Assembly (NCBI GenBank): GCA_024281175.1
Contig: JAMJTW010000024.1
Location: forward strand, 1-64,000
Direction: 5' to 3'
DNA from: Candidatus Thiovulum imperiosus
Lineage (GTDB): Bacteria > Campylobacterota > Campylobacteria > Campylobacterales > Thiovulaceae
Length of the DNA: 64,000 bases
The notes under the pieces are model-generated. The model had not been told where the DNA came from and did not search any database. It was given only the letters and a program-made list of their open reading frames with translations. The translations under genes were made by a program, and so were the position numbers. Positions 8,040 to 15,684 of the stretch are shown piece by piece. Numbering within the stretch: position 1 is the stretch's first letter; each line of letters starts with the position of its first letter.

Positions 8040-9635
8040 ATGAATATATTGAGTAAGTTTTCAATTAAGAAAACTATTATATTTGCAACAGCTACACTCT
8101 TTTTCTTCGTACTGGTCAATGCTTTTATGACCTATTTAAGCTCTGAAAGAACAAAAAATAATTTTTTAGCTTTAAAAGATGAGTTTCTTCCACAATCATT
8201 CAATTTTATAAATGTAAAAACATTAACTCTTCAATTTGAAAAAATGGTTTTAGAAAATGCTTTAAATAGTAAACAGCTTCAAAATAGTGAAGATGTCTAT
8301 TTTACTATTCTTGGAATAGTTGGTGAAACAAAAAAAGAGAGCCATAAAGCTGGAAATTATGAACTTGTTAAAAAGTTGGAGAAATTGAGTAGAGGTATCA
8401 AAAGACATTATGATTTATCAGAAACTTTTCTAAAGAGAAGAGATTTGAAAAGTTTGAGAGAGTTTCAAACTTTTGGAAAATATATTTCAAAAAACATAGA
8501 TATTTTAATTGCAGAGTATCAAGATATGAGTAGCTCTATTACAGCTAAAACTTTTGATGAGGTTTCAGAACTTCAAAGAATGAATTTACTAAATGCCTTT
8601 CTCTTTCTTCTAATAGTTTCAATAGTTTTTGCTTATATTTTTAAAGTTATGGAGGGTAGTAAAACAATTTTAAAAGCGATAGAGAGTTATAAAAATTTAG
8701 ACTTCTGTGTCAATACTGAGATAGATGGAAATAGTGAAATATCAATTCTTTCAAAAGAGTTACAAACTTTAATTGAGAAGATGAGAGATATATTTATTCA
8801 TGGTAAAGAGATTGATACTCAAGTTTTAAATAGAGGAGAAAAAATCTACTTTGATGTTGAAGACGCTTCTCAAAAATCTAAAGAGCAACTTGATGCAACA
8901 AGAGATGTTGAGAGTGAATTGAATAAGATATATCACTTGGTAGATGGTCAAAGATTTACTTCAAAAGAGGCTGTTCAAAACGGTATTGAGATAGGTAGAA
9001 CCTTTCAAAAAGTTGCAGAAATTGTATCCACTGTAAACAGCACTATAAATCAAAATTCTGAGAAACAGCGAACTCTTTCAAAAGAGCTTATAGAACTCAA
9101 CAATTCAGTAAGAGATATCTTAGAGATACTTGAGAAAGTGGACTATATCTCAAATCAGATAGACCTTTTAGCACTTAATGCAGCAATTGAGGCGAGTCGA
9201 GTTGGTGAATATGGTCGAGGTTTCACAGTTGTTTCAAATGAGATACAGAAACTGGCTGAAGCTACAAATAGTGTTGTCTCTTCAATAGATGTGAAGTTGG
9301 AAAACTTTGTTAAAGATATTGAGATATTATCTAAAGATATAGAGAAAAGTGCTTCAGATATTGAAAATATAAGTTTCAAAATTACAGATTTAGATAAGAC
9401 AACAGCAATTGCAAATACAAAGATGGTTTCAGCAATTTCAAATTCAGAAAGAGGTTTTCAGACAGTTGAAGAGATAAAAACAGCACTCAAGGCTCTTTCT
9501 GAAAACTATAAATTTATCTCTAAAACAGCTATGAATTACAACTTCAATATAAAATCCATTCTCGATTTTTCAAATGATTTTCTCCTTGAAATAAAAGAAC
9601 ACGAAGAAAAATGGAAAGACTTTCATCTGGTATAA
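8040..9635 (+). CDS. Methyl-accepting chemotaxis protein
   Basis: 531 residues. Transmembrane helix 1 is about 13-32 and helix 2 about 183-201, enclosing a ~150-residue helical periplasmic sensor domain that I cannot match to a ligand. A HAMP-like linker follows, then the MCP signalling coiled coil with the conserved tip [20 protein letters not shown] near residues 373-392, which docks CheA/CheW. The ATG has AGGGAAG upstream, and TATAAT lies at 8021-8026. No other chemotaxis gene is adjacent. Confidence 0.92.
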   Translation: MNILSKFSIKKTIIFATATLFFFVLVNAFMTYLSSERTKNNFLALKDEFLPQSFNFINVKTLTLQFEKMVLENALNSKQLQNSEDVYFTILGIVGETKKESHKAGNYELVKKLEKLSRGIKRHYDLSETFLKRRDLKSLREFQTFGKYISKNIDILIAEYQDMSSSITAKTFDEVSELQRMNLLNAFLFLLIVSIVFAYIFKVMEGSKTILKAIESYKNLDFCVNTEIDGNSEISILSKELQTLIEKMRDIFIHGKEIDTQVLNRGEKIYFDVEDASQKSKEQLDATRDVESELNKIYHLVDGQRFTSKEAVQNGIEIGRTFQKVAEIVSTVNSTINQNSEKQRTLSKELIELNNSVRDILEILEKVDYISNQIDLLALNAAIEASRVGEYGRGFTVVSNEIQKLAEATNSVVSSIDVKLENFVKDIEILSKDIEKSASDIENISFKITDLDKTTAIANTKMVSAISNSERGFQTVEEIKTALKALSENYKFISKTAMNYNFNIKSILDFSNDFLLEIKEHEEKWKDFHLV

Positions 9636-9664
9636 TATGAAATATTATAAAACAGGAGTATAGT

Positions 9665-9931
9665 ATGAAACTACTACTTATAGCCTCTCTCCTCACAACT
9701 CTCCTATTTTCATTTGATGTTAAAACAGCTGATGCAGACCAATTTTTGAAATTTAAAGGTATTGGCCCTGTTATTGCTGGAAGAATTATTGTATATCGAC
9801 AAAACCACGGTTTCGAAACGGTGGACGACCTCATCAAAGTAAAAGGTATTGGTCCAAAAAAGTTGGCAAGTATAAAAAGAGAAATTAAGAGTTCCGAAAG
9901 CAGTATCAATGTCTCAAGATATATAAATTAG
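9665..9931 (+). CDS. ComEA-like helix-hairpin-helix DNA-binding protein
   Basis: 88 residues: a hydrophobic signal peptide (about 1-17) followed by one ComEA-type (HhH)2 domain with the two hairpins FKGIGPVIAGRI and VKGIGPKKLASI. Periplasmic ComEA proteins bind incoming double-stranded DNA during natural transformation, and Campylobacterota homologues are this short. AGGAG precedes the ATG. Its presence matters because the window is dense with a candidate uptake octamer (GATGAGGT); one copy lies inside this gene at 9828-9835. Confidence 0.82.
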   Translation: MKLLLIASLLTTLLFSFDVKTADADQFLKFKGIGPVIAGRIIVYRQNHGFETVDDLIKVKGIGPKKLASIKREIKSSESSINVSRYIN

Positions 9932-9979
9932 AAAATCGCTTCTGCTAAACTTCTTATAAAAGTTTAGTAGGAGATTTCT

Positions 9980-10873
9980 ATGAGAGTTCTATTTCGAGCT
10001 GACTCATCAAGTAAAATTGGGGTAGGACATATTATGCGAGACCTTGTTCTTGCAAAAGAGATGATTGAAAATAGCGATGAGGTCTATTTTGCTACAAAGA
10101 ATTTAATAGGTAATATTTCACATAAAATTCCATACCCTGTAACTTTCTTAAAAGATGGTGATATTTCTGAACTACTTGAAATTATCAAAAAACTAAAAAT
10201 AGATTTAGTTGTTTTTGACCATTATGAGATAGATTGGAAATTTGAGTTTGAAACTCGAGACAGAGGTGATGTCAAAATTCTCTCTTTTGATGATACTTAT
10301 GAAAAACACTACTGCGATATTCTCTTAAATCATAACATCTCTGGAAACTCAGAGAGATATAAAAGATTGGACTTGCTACCGCATTTTTGCGAAATTAGAG
10401 CTGGAAAAAAATATACTCTAATTCGAGATGAATTTAAGATTGAGAAAAGAAAAAAGAGAAAAAAAGAAAATATCTCTATTTTTATCGCAATGGGTGGTAG
10501 TGACCCTCAAGGTCTCACTTTAGAAATTTTACAACTTATTCCAAAAGGAGTTTTCGCAAATGTTGTTACAACTTCCGCAAATGCTCACCTGAAAAAATTG
10601 AAGAAATTTTCATTTCAAAATAGATGGGTAAATCTACATATCAATTCAGATAGAGTTGCTGAAATTATGAATAACTCCTCTTTCGCTATTGTTACTCCAA
10701 GCGTTACAGTTCATGAAGTTATCTATATGGGCATTCCCTTTTTAGCTATTAAAACAGCAGACAACCAAAATGATATCTTCAACTATTTAAAAACAAACCG
10801 CTTCAACACTCTAAGCAAATTCACAAAATCTAAATTTAAAATTGCTCTCAAAAACTCTATTTTTAAAACTTAG
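9980..10873 (+). CDS. pseG: UDP-2,4-diacetamido-2,4,6-trideoxy-beta-L-altropyranose hydrolase
   Basis: 297 residues. PseG removes UDP from the activated altrose intermediate in the synthesis of pseudaminic acid, the sugar that decorates flagellin in Campylobacterota. The N terminus MRVLFRADSSSKIGVGHIMR has the GT-B type glycine/histidine motif of the family, followed by VVFDHYEID and the MGGSDPQGLT nucleotide-binding segment. Other pse genes are not in the window, so it is separated from a pathway cluster. A tandem repeat array begins at the base following its stop codon. Confidence 0.85.
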   Translation: MRVLFRADSSSKIGVGHIMRDLVLAKEMIENSDEVYFATKNLIGNISHKIPYPVTFLKDGDISELLEIIKKLKIDLVVFDHYEIDWKFEFETRDRGDVKILSFDDTYEKHYCDILLNHNISGNSERYKRLDLLPHFCEIRAGKKYTLIRDEFKIEKRKKRKKENISIFIAMGGSDPQGLTLEILQLIPKGVFANVVTTSANAHLKKLKKFSFQNRWVNLHINSDRVAEIMNNSSFAIVTPSVTVHEVIYMGIPFLAIKTADNQNDIFNYLKTNRFNTLSKFTKSKFKIALKNSIFKT

Positions 10874-11281
10874 AATCTAAACTCTGATTCCTAAATTCCA
10901 AATTGGGAATCTAAACTCCAATTCCTAAATTCCAAATTGGAAATCTAAACTCCAATTCCTAAATTCCAAATTGGAAATCTAAACTCCAATTCCTAAATTC
11001 CAAATTGGGAATCTAAACTCTGATTCCTAAATTTCAAATTGGGAATCTAAACTCTGATTCCTAAATTTCAAATTGGAAATCTAAACTCTGATTCCTAAAT
11101 TCCAAATTGGAAATCTCAACTCTGATTCCTAAATTCCAAATTGGGAATCTAAACTCCAATTCCTAAATTCCAAATTGGGAATCTAAACTCTGATTCCTAA
11201 ATTTCAAATTGGAAATCTAAACTCTGATTCCTAAATTCCAAATTGGGAATCTAAACTCTGATTCCTAAATTCCAAATTGGG
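10874..11281. repeat. Tandem array: 12 units of 34 bp
   Basis: Exactly twelve 34-bp units run head to tail directly after the pseG stop. Each begins AATCTAAACT and ends CCAAATTGGG or CCAAATTGGA. Units differ at a few positions, mainly CTGATT versus CCAATT in the middle and TTCC versus TTTC. The CCAATT versions can pair with AATTGG within a unit, so the RNA would form a row of small hairpins. 34 bp is not a multiple of three and no frame is preserved, so it is non-coding. With the terminator it fills the 517-bp gap to the next gene. Confidence 0.95.
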
Positions 11282-11325
11282 AATCTAATTTGGAAGTCAA
11301 AGTTTTTGAATTAGATTCTTTTTTT
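11281..11325 (+). terminator. Rho-independent terminator after pseG/tandem array
   Basis: A 10-bp perfect stem, GAATCTAATT (11281-11290) and AATTAGATTC (11309-11318), is followed by seven Ts. The left arm is the start of a thirteenth, truncated repeat unit, so the array runs into the terminator. Confidence 0.8.
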
Positions 11326-11390
11326 AAATTATTAGAAATATATTTTTAACTAATATTTCACTCATAATTTATAATAAGGAGATATTTCTA

Positions 11391-12476
11391 TTGGGAAAAA
11401 TAATTTTATTTGTATCAATACTTTTTTCTTCTGTTTTTGCAGAAGAGAGTATAAAAATAGGTATCAAGCCGAGTGAACCGTGGGTAATGTTTGATAAGAA
11501 CAGTACAGAGAACCCTAGAGGTTTTAGTATCGATTTATGGAATAAGATTTCTGAAGAGTTACAGTTGGAGACTAAATTTGTCTATTACAACAATACAAAA
11601 GAGATAGTTGAAGCTACAAAAAGTGGTGAGATAGATGCTGGAATTACGGCTATCACAATGACAGCAAGTCGAGAAAAAGAGATAGATTTTTCCCACTCCA
11701 TGTATGAACTTGGTCTACAAATTATGGTTTCTGCTGATGAGGTAGACTCAAATCCTCTCAATGTATTTTTAAAAGAGGCTCAAAAACTTTTTAGCATTAC
11801 AGGTTTTCTCTATTTTCTTCTATTTCTATTCATAACTATAAATTTGAGATGGTTTGCAGACAGACGACTTGTTTCAGAAAAGGCATTTGCTGATAACTAT
11901 ATTGTTGGTATTTACGACGCTTTCTGGTGGGCATTAACAATGTTGATAACTTGGGAAACTCCACGAAGCAAAGGTCTTGCAAGAATTATAGATTTAACTT
12001 GGCATGTTATCGGTCTTGTCGGACTTAGTATCTTAACAGCTGTTGTTACAGCATCACTTACAGCAAAAACAATTAGTGGTTCAATTAAAAGTGAAAAAGA
12101 CCTCATCGGCAAATATGTAGCTACTGTTGAAAATGATGCACCACATGAGTATTTAGAGCATCTTAGAGCTAGAGTTGTTCCTGTTAAAACACTAGATGAA
12201 GGAATTGAACTTGTAAAAAGTGGAAAAGTAAAAGCCCTCGTTTATGATGGTCCTCGTCTTGTCTATCTTAAAAATGAGATAAATAAGATAGCTCAAAAGA
12301 AAGTTTTAGAAGTTCTTCCTTTGACTTTTAACCACCAAAATTACGGTATAACTTTCCCAACAAACAGCAATCTTATTGAACCTGTAAATAGAACTCTCTT
12401 AAAACTTAGAGAAGCTGATGGTATTGAAAAGAGCTTCCATGATAAATTAAAAGAGAAGTGGATGTCTCAAAACTAG
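11391..12476 (+). CDS. Ionotropic glutamate receptor-like channel (GluR0 architecture)
   Basis: 361 residues starting at TTG with AAGGAG upstream. A signal peptide (about 1-17) is followed by the first lobe of a periplasmic solute-binding domain (about 20-118, with the ITMTASREKEIDFS motif), membrane helix 1 (137-153), a pore loop (176-191), helix 2 (200-224) and the second lobe (about 230-358). This is the prokaryotic GluR0 arrangement: a ligand-binding domain split by a two-helix channel. The pore segment reads FWWALTMLITWETPRSKG and lacks the TVGYG potassium filter of GluR0. The ligand is probably an amino acid, by family only. Ion selectivity cannot be predicted. Confidence 0.8.
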   Translation: MGKIILFVSILFSSVFAEESIKIGIKPSEPWVMFDKNSTENPRGFSIDLWNKISEELQLETKFVYYNNTKEIVEATKSGEIDAGITAITMTASREKEIDFSHSMYELGLQIMVSADEVDSNPLNVFLKEAQKLFSITGFLYFLLFLFITINLRWFADRRLVSEKAFADNYIVGIYDAFWWALTMLITWETPRSKGLARIIDLTWHVIGLVGLSILTAVVTASLTAKTISGSIKSEKDLIGKYVATVENDAPHEYLEHLRARVVPVKTLDEGIELVKSGKVKALVYDGPRLVYLKNEINKIAQKKVLEVLPLTFNHQNYGITFPTNSNLIEPVNRTLLKLREADGIEKSFHDKLKEKWMSQN

Positions 12477-12483
12477 AAAGAGA

Positions 12484-12498
12484 AGAGTCTTTGACTCT
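12484..12498. terminator. Small hairpin between convergent genes
   Basis: AGAGTC-TTT-GACTCT lies between the stops of the channel gene and the convergent PhoH-family gene. The stem is short and has no strong T run. Confidence 0.35.
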
Positions 12499-12500
12499 CT

Positions 12501-13457
12501 CTAATCATTAAAGATTTCGCTTTCAGCCCACTCTGTAATTTTTCCCCGAACAACTTTATTCAATTCAACAGCATAAACATTTACTGTATCAAACTTCTTA
12601 TCCATTTTAGAGAGTAGTCTTGTGAGTGATGAGGTGTGTTTGTTTAAGTAGATGTTATCTATCTGTCTTAAACTTCCAATAATAACAACTTTACAATCAT
12701 CAGCAACTCTTGTGAGAATTGTTTTCATTGTTTTATCAGAGATGTTTTGAGCTTCATCAATAATTACAAAAGCGTCATGAATTGTTCTACCTCGAAGCTC
12801 TCCAACCCACATTGTTTCAATACCGTACTGCTCTATGATTTCACCCATTCTCTCTTCACTGATTTTAGCTTCACTCTCTTTATTTACACCCTTTCGATTT
12901 GAGTTGCTAACTCGACTCTTCTCTCTTAAAATAAAATCTAAACTATCATAAAGAGGGTGGTTGTAGATTGCGAATTTTTCAGAGTTACCTGAAAGAAAAC
13001 CAACCTCTTCACCCTTATCTAAAGACTCAATAGAGTTTCTTATGTAGACAATTCTGGAGTACTCTTTTCGTTTTACAAGTGAAATTGCTGATGAGAGAGT
13101 AAGTAGAGTTTTTCCAGAGTTATGAGAAGAGATACCATCTAAGTAGTATTGGTGTTTTAATGAGTTTACCTCTAAATCATAAACTTTCTCTTTTCCTAAA
13201 AATCTCTTTTGCAGAAGATAGACAATACCATTTTCTCTTAAAATTGGGATTTTCTCATTTAAATCTTTTGCAAAAACCCAATCTCCATTTAAAGTTTCAA
13301 AAAGGTGATTGTGGGCAACACTTAAAATTGTTCCATCGGCAAAAATCAGTTCATAACTATCTTCATACTTTTCAAAAGTATCTACAACTTCTTGAAGACC
13401 ACTATCTGTAACTATCTTACATCTATATTTGTGAAGTTGTGAAATATCTATTTTCAT
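12501..13457 (-). CDS. PhoH-family ATPase C-terminal half, preceded by an intein C fragment
   Basis: 318 residues. Residues 1-113 are an intein C-terminal segment ending SHN, and residues 114-318 begin SGKTLLTL, the second half of a PhoH Walker A loop, followed by Walker B FVIIDEAQNIS and the IGSLRQIDN motif of PhoH-like ATPases. The Walker A start, and the PIN or other N-terminal part these proteins usually have, are not encoded upstream, where fur ends. The ATG overlaps the fur stop (ATGA) and has AAGGA 7 nt before it, so this is a translated gene and not the tail of a longer frame. Most likely the N-extein is made elsewhere and joined by protein trans-splicing. PhoH-like proteins are poorly understood ATPases linked to RNA metabolism. 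Confidence 0.85.
   Translation of the reverse strand: MKIDISQLHKYRCKIVTDSGLQEVVDTFEKYEDSYELIFADGTILSVAHNHLFETLNGDWVFAKDLNEKIPILRENGIVYLLQKRFLGKEKVYDLEVNSLKHQYYLDGISSHNSGKTLLTLSSAISLVKRKEYSRIVYIRNSIESLDKGEEVGFLSGNSEKFAIYNHPLYDSLDFILREKSRVSNSNRKGVNKESEAKISEERMGEIIEQYGIETMWVGELRGRTIHDAFVIIDEAQNISDKTMKTILTRVADDCKVVIIGSLRQIDNIYLNKHTSSLTRLLSKMDKKFDTVNVYAVELNKVVRGKITEWAESEIFND
13119..13457 (-). mobile_element. Split-intein C fragment (113 aa) in PhoH-family gene
   Basis: Residues 1-113 contain block B-like SVAHNHLFE, block F-like KVYDLEVNSLKHQYYLDG and the C-terminal junction SSHN|S, all needed for C-terminal cleavage and ligation. Block A with the catalytic first Cys or Ser, normally in the first ~25 residues, is missing. 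A short N fragment with a ~110-residue C fragment is the layout of atypically split inteins such as AceL-TerL. No endonuclease domain is present. A decayed, inactive intein remains possible. Confidence 0.8.
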
Positions 13458-13888
13458 AAATTATCCTTTTGACACTCTTTGCAAATTCCAAACATTTGGA
13501 GAGAGTGGTCTGTTATTTTAAAACCAAAAGAAGAGGCTATCTTCTCTTGGAGCATCTCAATTTCTGGATTTAGAAACTCTTCTATTTTTCCACATTTATT
13601 ACAGATAATATGGTCATGATGCTCTTTTGTGAGTTCATACTGTTTAACTCCACTATTTATAAAAGTTGTTACAAAATTTTCACTCTCAAGAAGGGAGAGA
13701 GTTCGATATACAGTTGCAATACCAATTTTAGGATTTTGCAAAGAGTGGTAAAGCTCTTCAGAAGAGATATGACTTTTTGAATTATATATCGCTTCTAAAA
13801 TCTCTTCTCTCTGTTTTGTAAATTTCAGCTCATTTTTTTTCAGTAGTTTCTTAAATTTTTCCAAGATATTTTTGTAACTATTTTCCAT
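13454..13888 (-). CDS. fur: Fur-family metalloregulator
   Basis: 144 residues. Winged-helix DNA-binding domain (about 20-90, with KFTKQREEIL and GIATVYRTLSLLE) and a dimerisation domain with HHDHIICNKCGK and a second CxxC (CKEC, near 136-139) that binds structural zinc. Length and motifs fit Fur; PerR, also present in Campylobacterota, cannot be fully excluded. The stop overlaps the start of the split PhoH gene, so both are probably one transcript. Confidence 0.85.
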   Translation of the reverse strand: MENSYKNILEKFKKLLKKNELKFTKQREEILEAIYNSKSHISSEELYHSLQNPKIGIATVYRTLSLLESENFVTTFINSGVKQYELTKEHHDHIICNKCGKIEEFLNPEIEMLQEKIASSFGFKITDHSLQMFGICKECQKDNL

Positions 13889-13944
13889 GCCTACAATTTT
13901 ACAATATCTATATATATCGATAAAATAATAAGAAAAGGTTCTCT

Positions 13945-14994
13945 TTGAAAATAGATGTCAATTTAAAAAAAAGTGTTGATGACTCTTATAAAATTGAGAT
14001 AGGTGATGAGTTAGAGAAGATTGAGATAAAAGGGAAAGTTGGGATTGTTACAAATCCAAAAGTTGCTGGATTGCATCTAAAAGAGCTTCTTTCTAAATTA
14101 GAGGCTGATGAGGTTCATATTATAACAGTTCCTGATGGAGAAGAGTTCAAAAGTTTAAAAAGTGTGAACTCTATTTTAGAGTCTCTTTTCATTCATCAAT
14201 TTGATAGAAAATCAACACTTATCGGTTTTGGAGGTGGAGTTGTTGGAGATATAACAGGATTTACAGCTTCTATTTTTCAAAGAGGCATAAATTTTATTCA
14301 AGTTCCAACAACACTTCTTTCACAAGTAGACTCTTCTGTTGGCGGAAAAACAGGTGTAAATAGTAGATTTGGAAAGAACCTCATCGGCTCTTTTTATCAA
14401 CCAAAAGCTGTTTTTATAAACACATCTTTTCTAAAAACTTTGCCTGAAAGAGAGATTTCAGCAGGTATTGCTGAAATTATCAAAATGGCAATTATCTTTG
14501 ATGATGAATTTCTTCTCTGGTTAGAAGAGCATGATGTTCGAAAATCTAGTAAAAATCTTCTCTATGCTATTCGACAAAGTATCGAGTTGAAAGCGTGGGT
14601 TGTCTCAAAAGATGAGAAAGAGAAAGGACTTAGAGCATCTCTAAATTATGGTCACACATTTGGACATGTTATTGAAAATGAGGGTAACTATACAAGATAT
14701 CTTCATGGAGAAGCTGTATCTATGGGAATTGTAATGGCTAATAAATTAGCTGTTGAAATTGGAGATTTATCACAAGGAGCTTTTGCAAGAGTTGTTTCTC
14801 TACTTAAGAAATATGGTCTACCAACAAAATATGAAATCCAAGATATAGAGACTTTCTACGACAAATTCTTTTTAGATAAAAAGAGTTCTGGAGGGAAAAT
14901 TAAATTTGTTCTGCCAAATGGAATTGGAAAATTTAAATTTCATGATGATATTGGTGAAGAGACAATCAAAAAAGTTTTAGAGAAATTTATTTGA
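13945..14994 (+). CDS. aroB: 3-dehydroquinate synthase
   Basis: 349 residues from a TTG start. Second step of the shikimate pathway. GGGVVGDITGFTASIFQRG (near 92-110) binds NAD, and HTFGHVIENE holds a zinc ligand histidine. It overlaps mqnA by 4 bp; the next gene uses chorismate, the end product of this pathway, so the pairing is metabolically sensible. Confidence 0.95.
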   Translation: MKIDVNLKKSVDDSYKIEIGDELEKIEIKGKVGIVTNPKVAGLHLKELLSKLEADEVHIITVPDGEEFKSLKSVNSILESLFIHQFDRKSTLIGFGGGVVGDITGFTASIFQRGINFIQVPTTLLSQVDSSVGGKTGVNSRFGKNLIGSFYQPKAVFINTSFLKTLPEREISAGIAEIIKMAIIFDDEFLLWLEEHDVRKSSKNLLYAIRQSIELKAWVVSKDEKEKGLRASLNYGHTFGHVIENEGNYTRYLHGEAVSMGIVMANKLAVEIGDLSQGAFARVVSLLKKYGLPTKYEIQDIETFYDKFFLDKKSSGGKIKFVLPNGIGKFKFHDDIGEETIKKVLEKFI

Positions 14995-15638
14995 TATTTG
15001 GAAAAATAGAGTATTTAAATCTACTTCCTTTTCACACTTTTTTAAAGAGAAGAGTTGGAAGTAGTCGATTTCAGAAATCGATGAATTACTGGCGTGGAGT
15101 TCCTTCAGAAGTAAATAGAGATTTCCATAAAAAAAGAGTCGATTTCGCTTTCATTTCAAGTATAACTTCCAAAAATAGTAAATGCGGAAACTTAGGAATT
15201 ATTGCTCGAGATAAAGTTCTCTCTGTTTTAGTTTTAAATGGAGAGAATAGAAAAGATAGTGCTTCTGAAACTTCAAACCATTTAGCTTCTATCTTAAATA
15301 TATCTGGAAAAGTTGTAATTGGAGATAGAGCCTTACACCACTATTTTCAATCGGGAACTGGCAAAGATTTAGCTCAAATCTGGAAAGAGAGATATAAATC
15401 TCCTTTTGTTTTTGCAAAACTCTGCTTTCACAAAAGAGAGAAAATCTTAAAGAAATTAGAAAATCTCTTCAAAAAAGAGAAAACTCATATCCCACACTAC
15501 ATCTTGAAAAGAGAGATGAACAGAGTTGGTTTAACTCGAAATGAAATCCTATTTTACCTCTCCAAAATAGATTACTTTTGCGATTCTAAAAGTAGAAAAG
15601 GCTTTCGCAAATTCACTTCTTTAGCAAATAGAATTTGA
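14991..15638 (+). CDS. mqnA: Chorismate dehydratase (futalosine pathway)
   Basis: 215 residues, TTG start overlapping the aroB stop. MqnA dehydrates chorismate to 3-enolpyruvylbenzoate, the first committed step of the futalosine route to menaquinone, used by Campylobacterota instead of the Men pathway. The IEYLNLLPF N terminus, the GVPSEVN segment and FAFISSITS match the periplasmic-binding-protein-like fold of MqnA. It is shorter than some homologues but within range. Confidence 0.85.
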   Translation: MIFGKIEYLNLLPFHTFLKRRVGSSRFQKSMNYWRGVPSEVNRDFHKKRVDFAFISSITSKNSKCGNLGIIARDKVLSVLVLNGENRKDSASETSNHLASILNISGKVVIGDRALHHYFQSGTGKDLAQIWKERYKSPFVFAKLCFHKREKILKKLENLFKKEKTHIPHYILKREMNRVGLTRNEILFYLSKIDYFCDSKSRKGFRKFTSLANRI

Positions 15639-15684
15639 AATTCGAAATTTAGACTTTAAAATCTTTAGCTAAAATAGAAATAAA

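Noticed and set aside
10874-11281. Tandem repeats as CRISPR array
   Set aside because: Units are contiguous with no unique spacers.
12501-13457. PhoH gene simply truncated by a frameshift
   Set aside because: The region upstream is intact fur, with a clean ATGA overlap and a ribosome binding site; no PhoH N-terminal sequence is present in any frame there. Decay of the partner elsewhere cannot be excluded.
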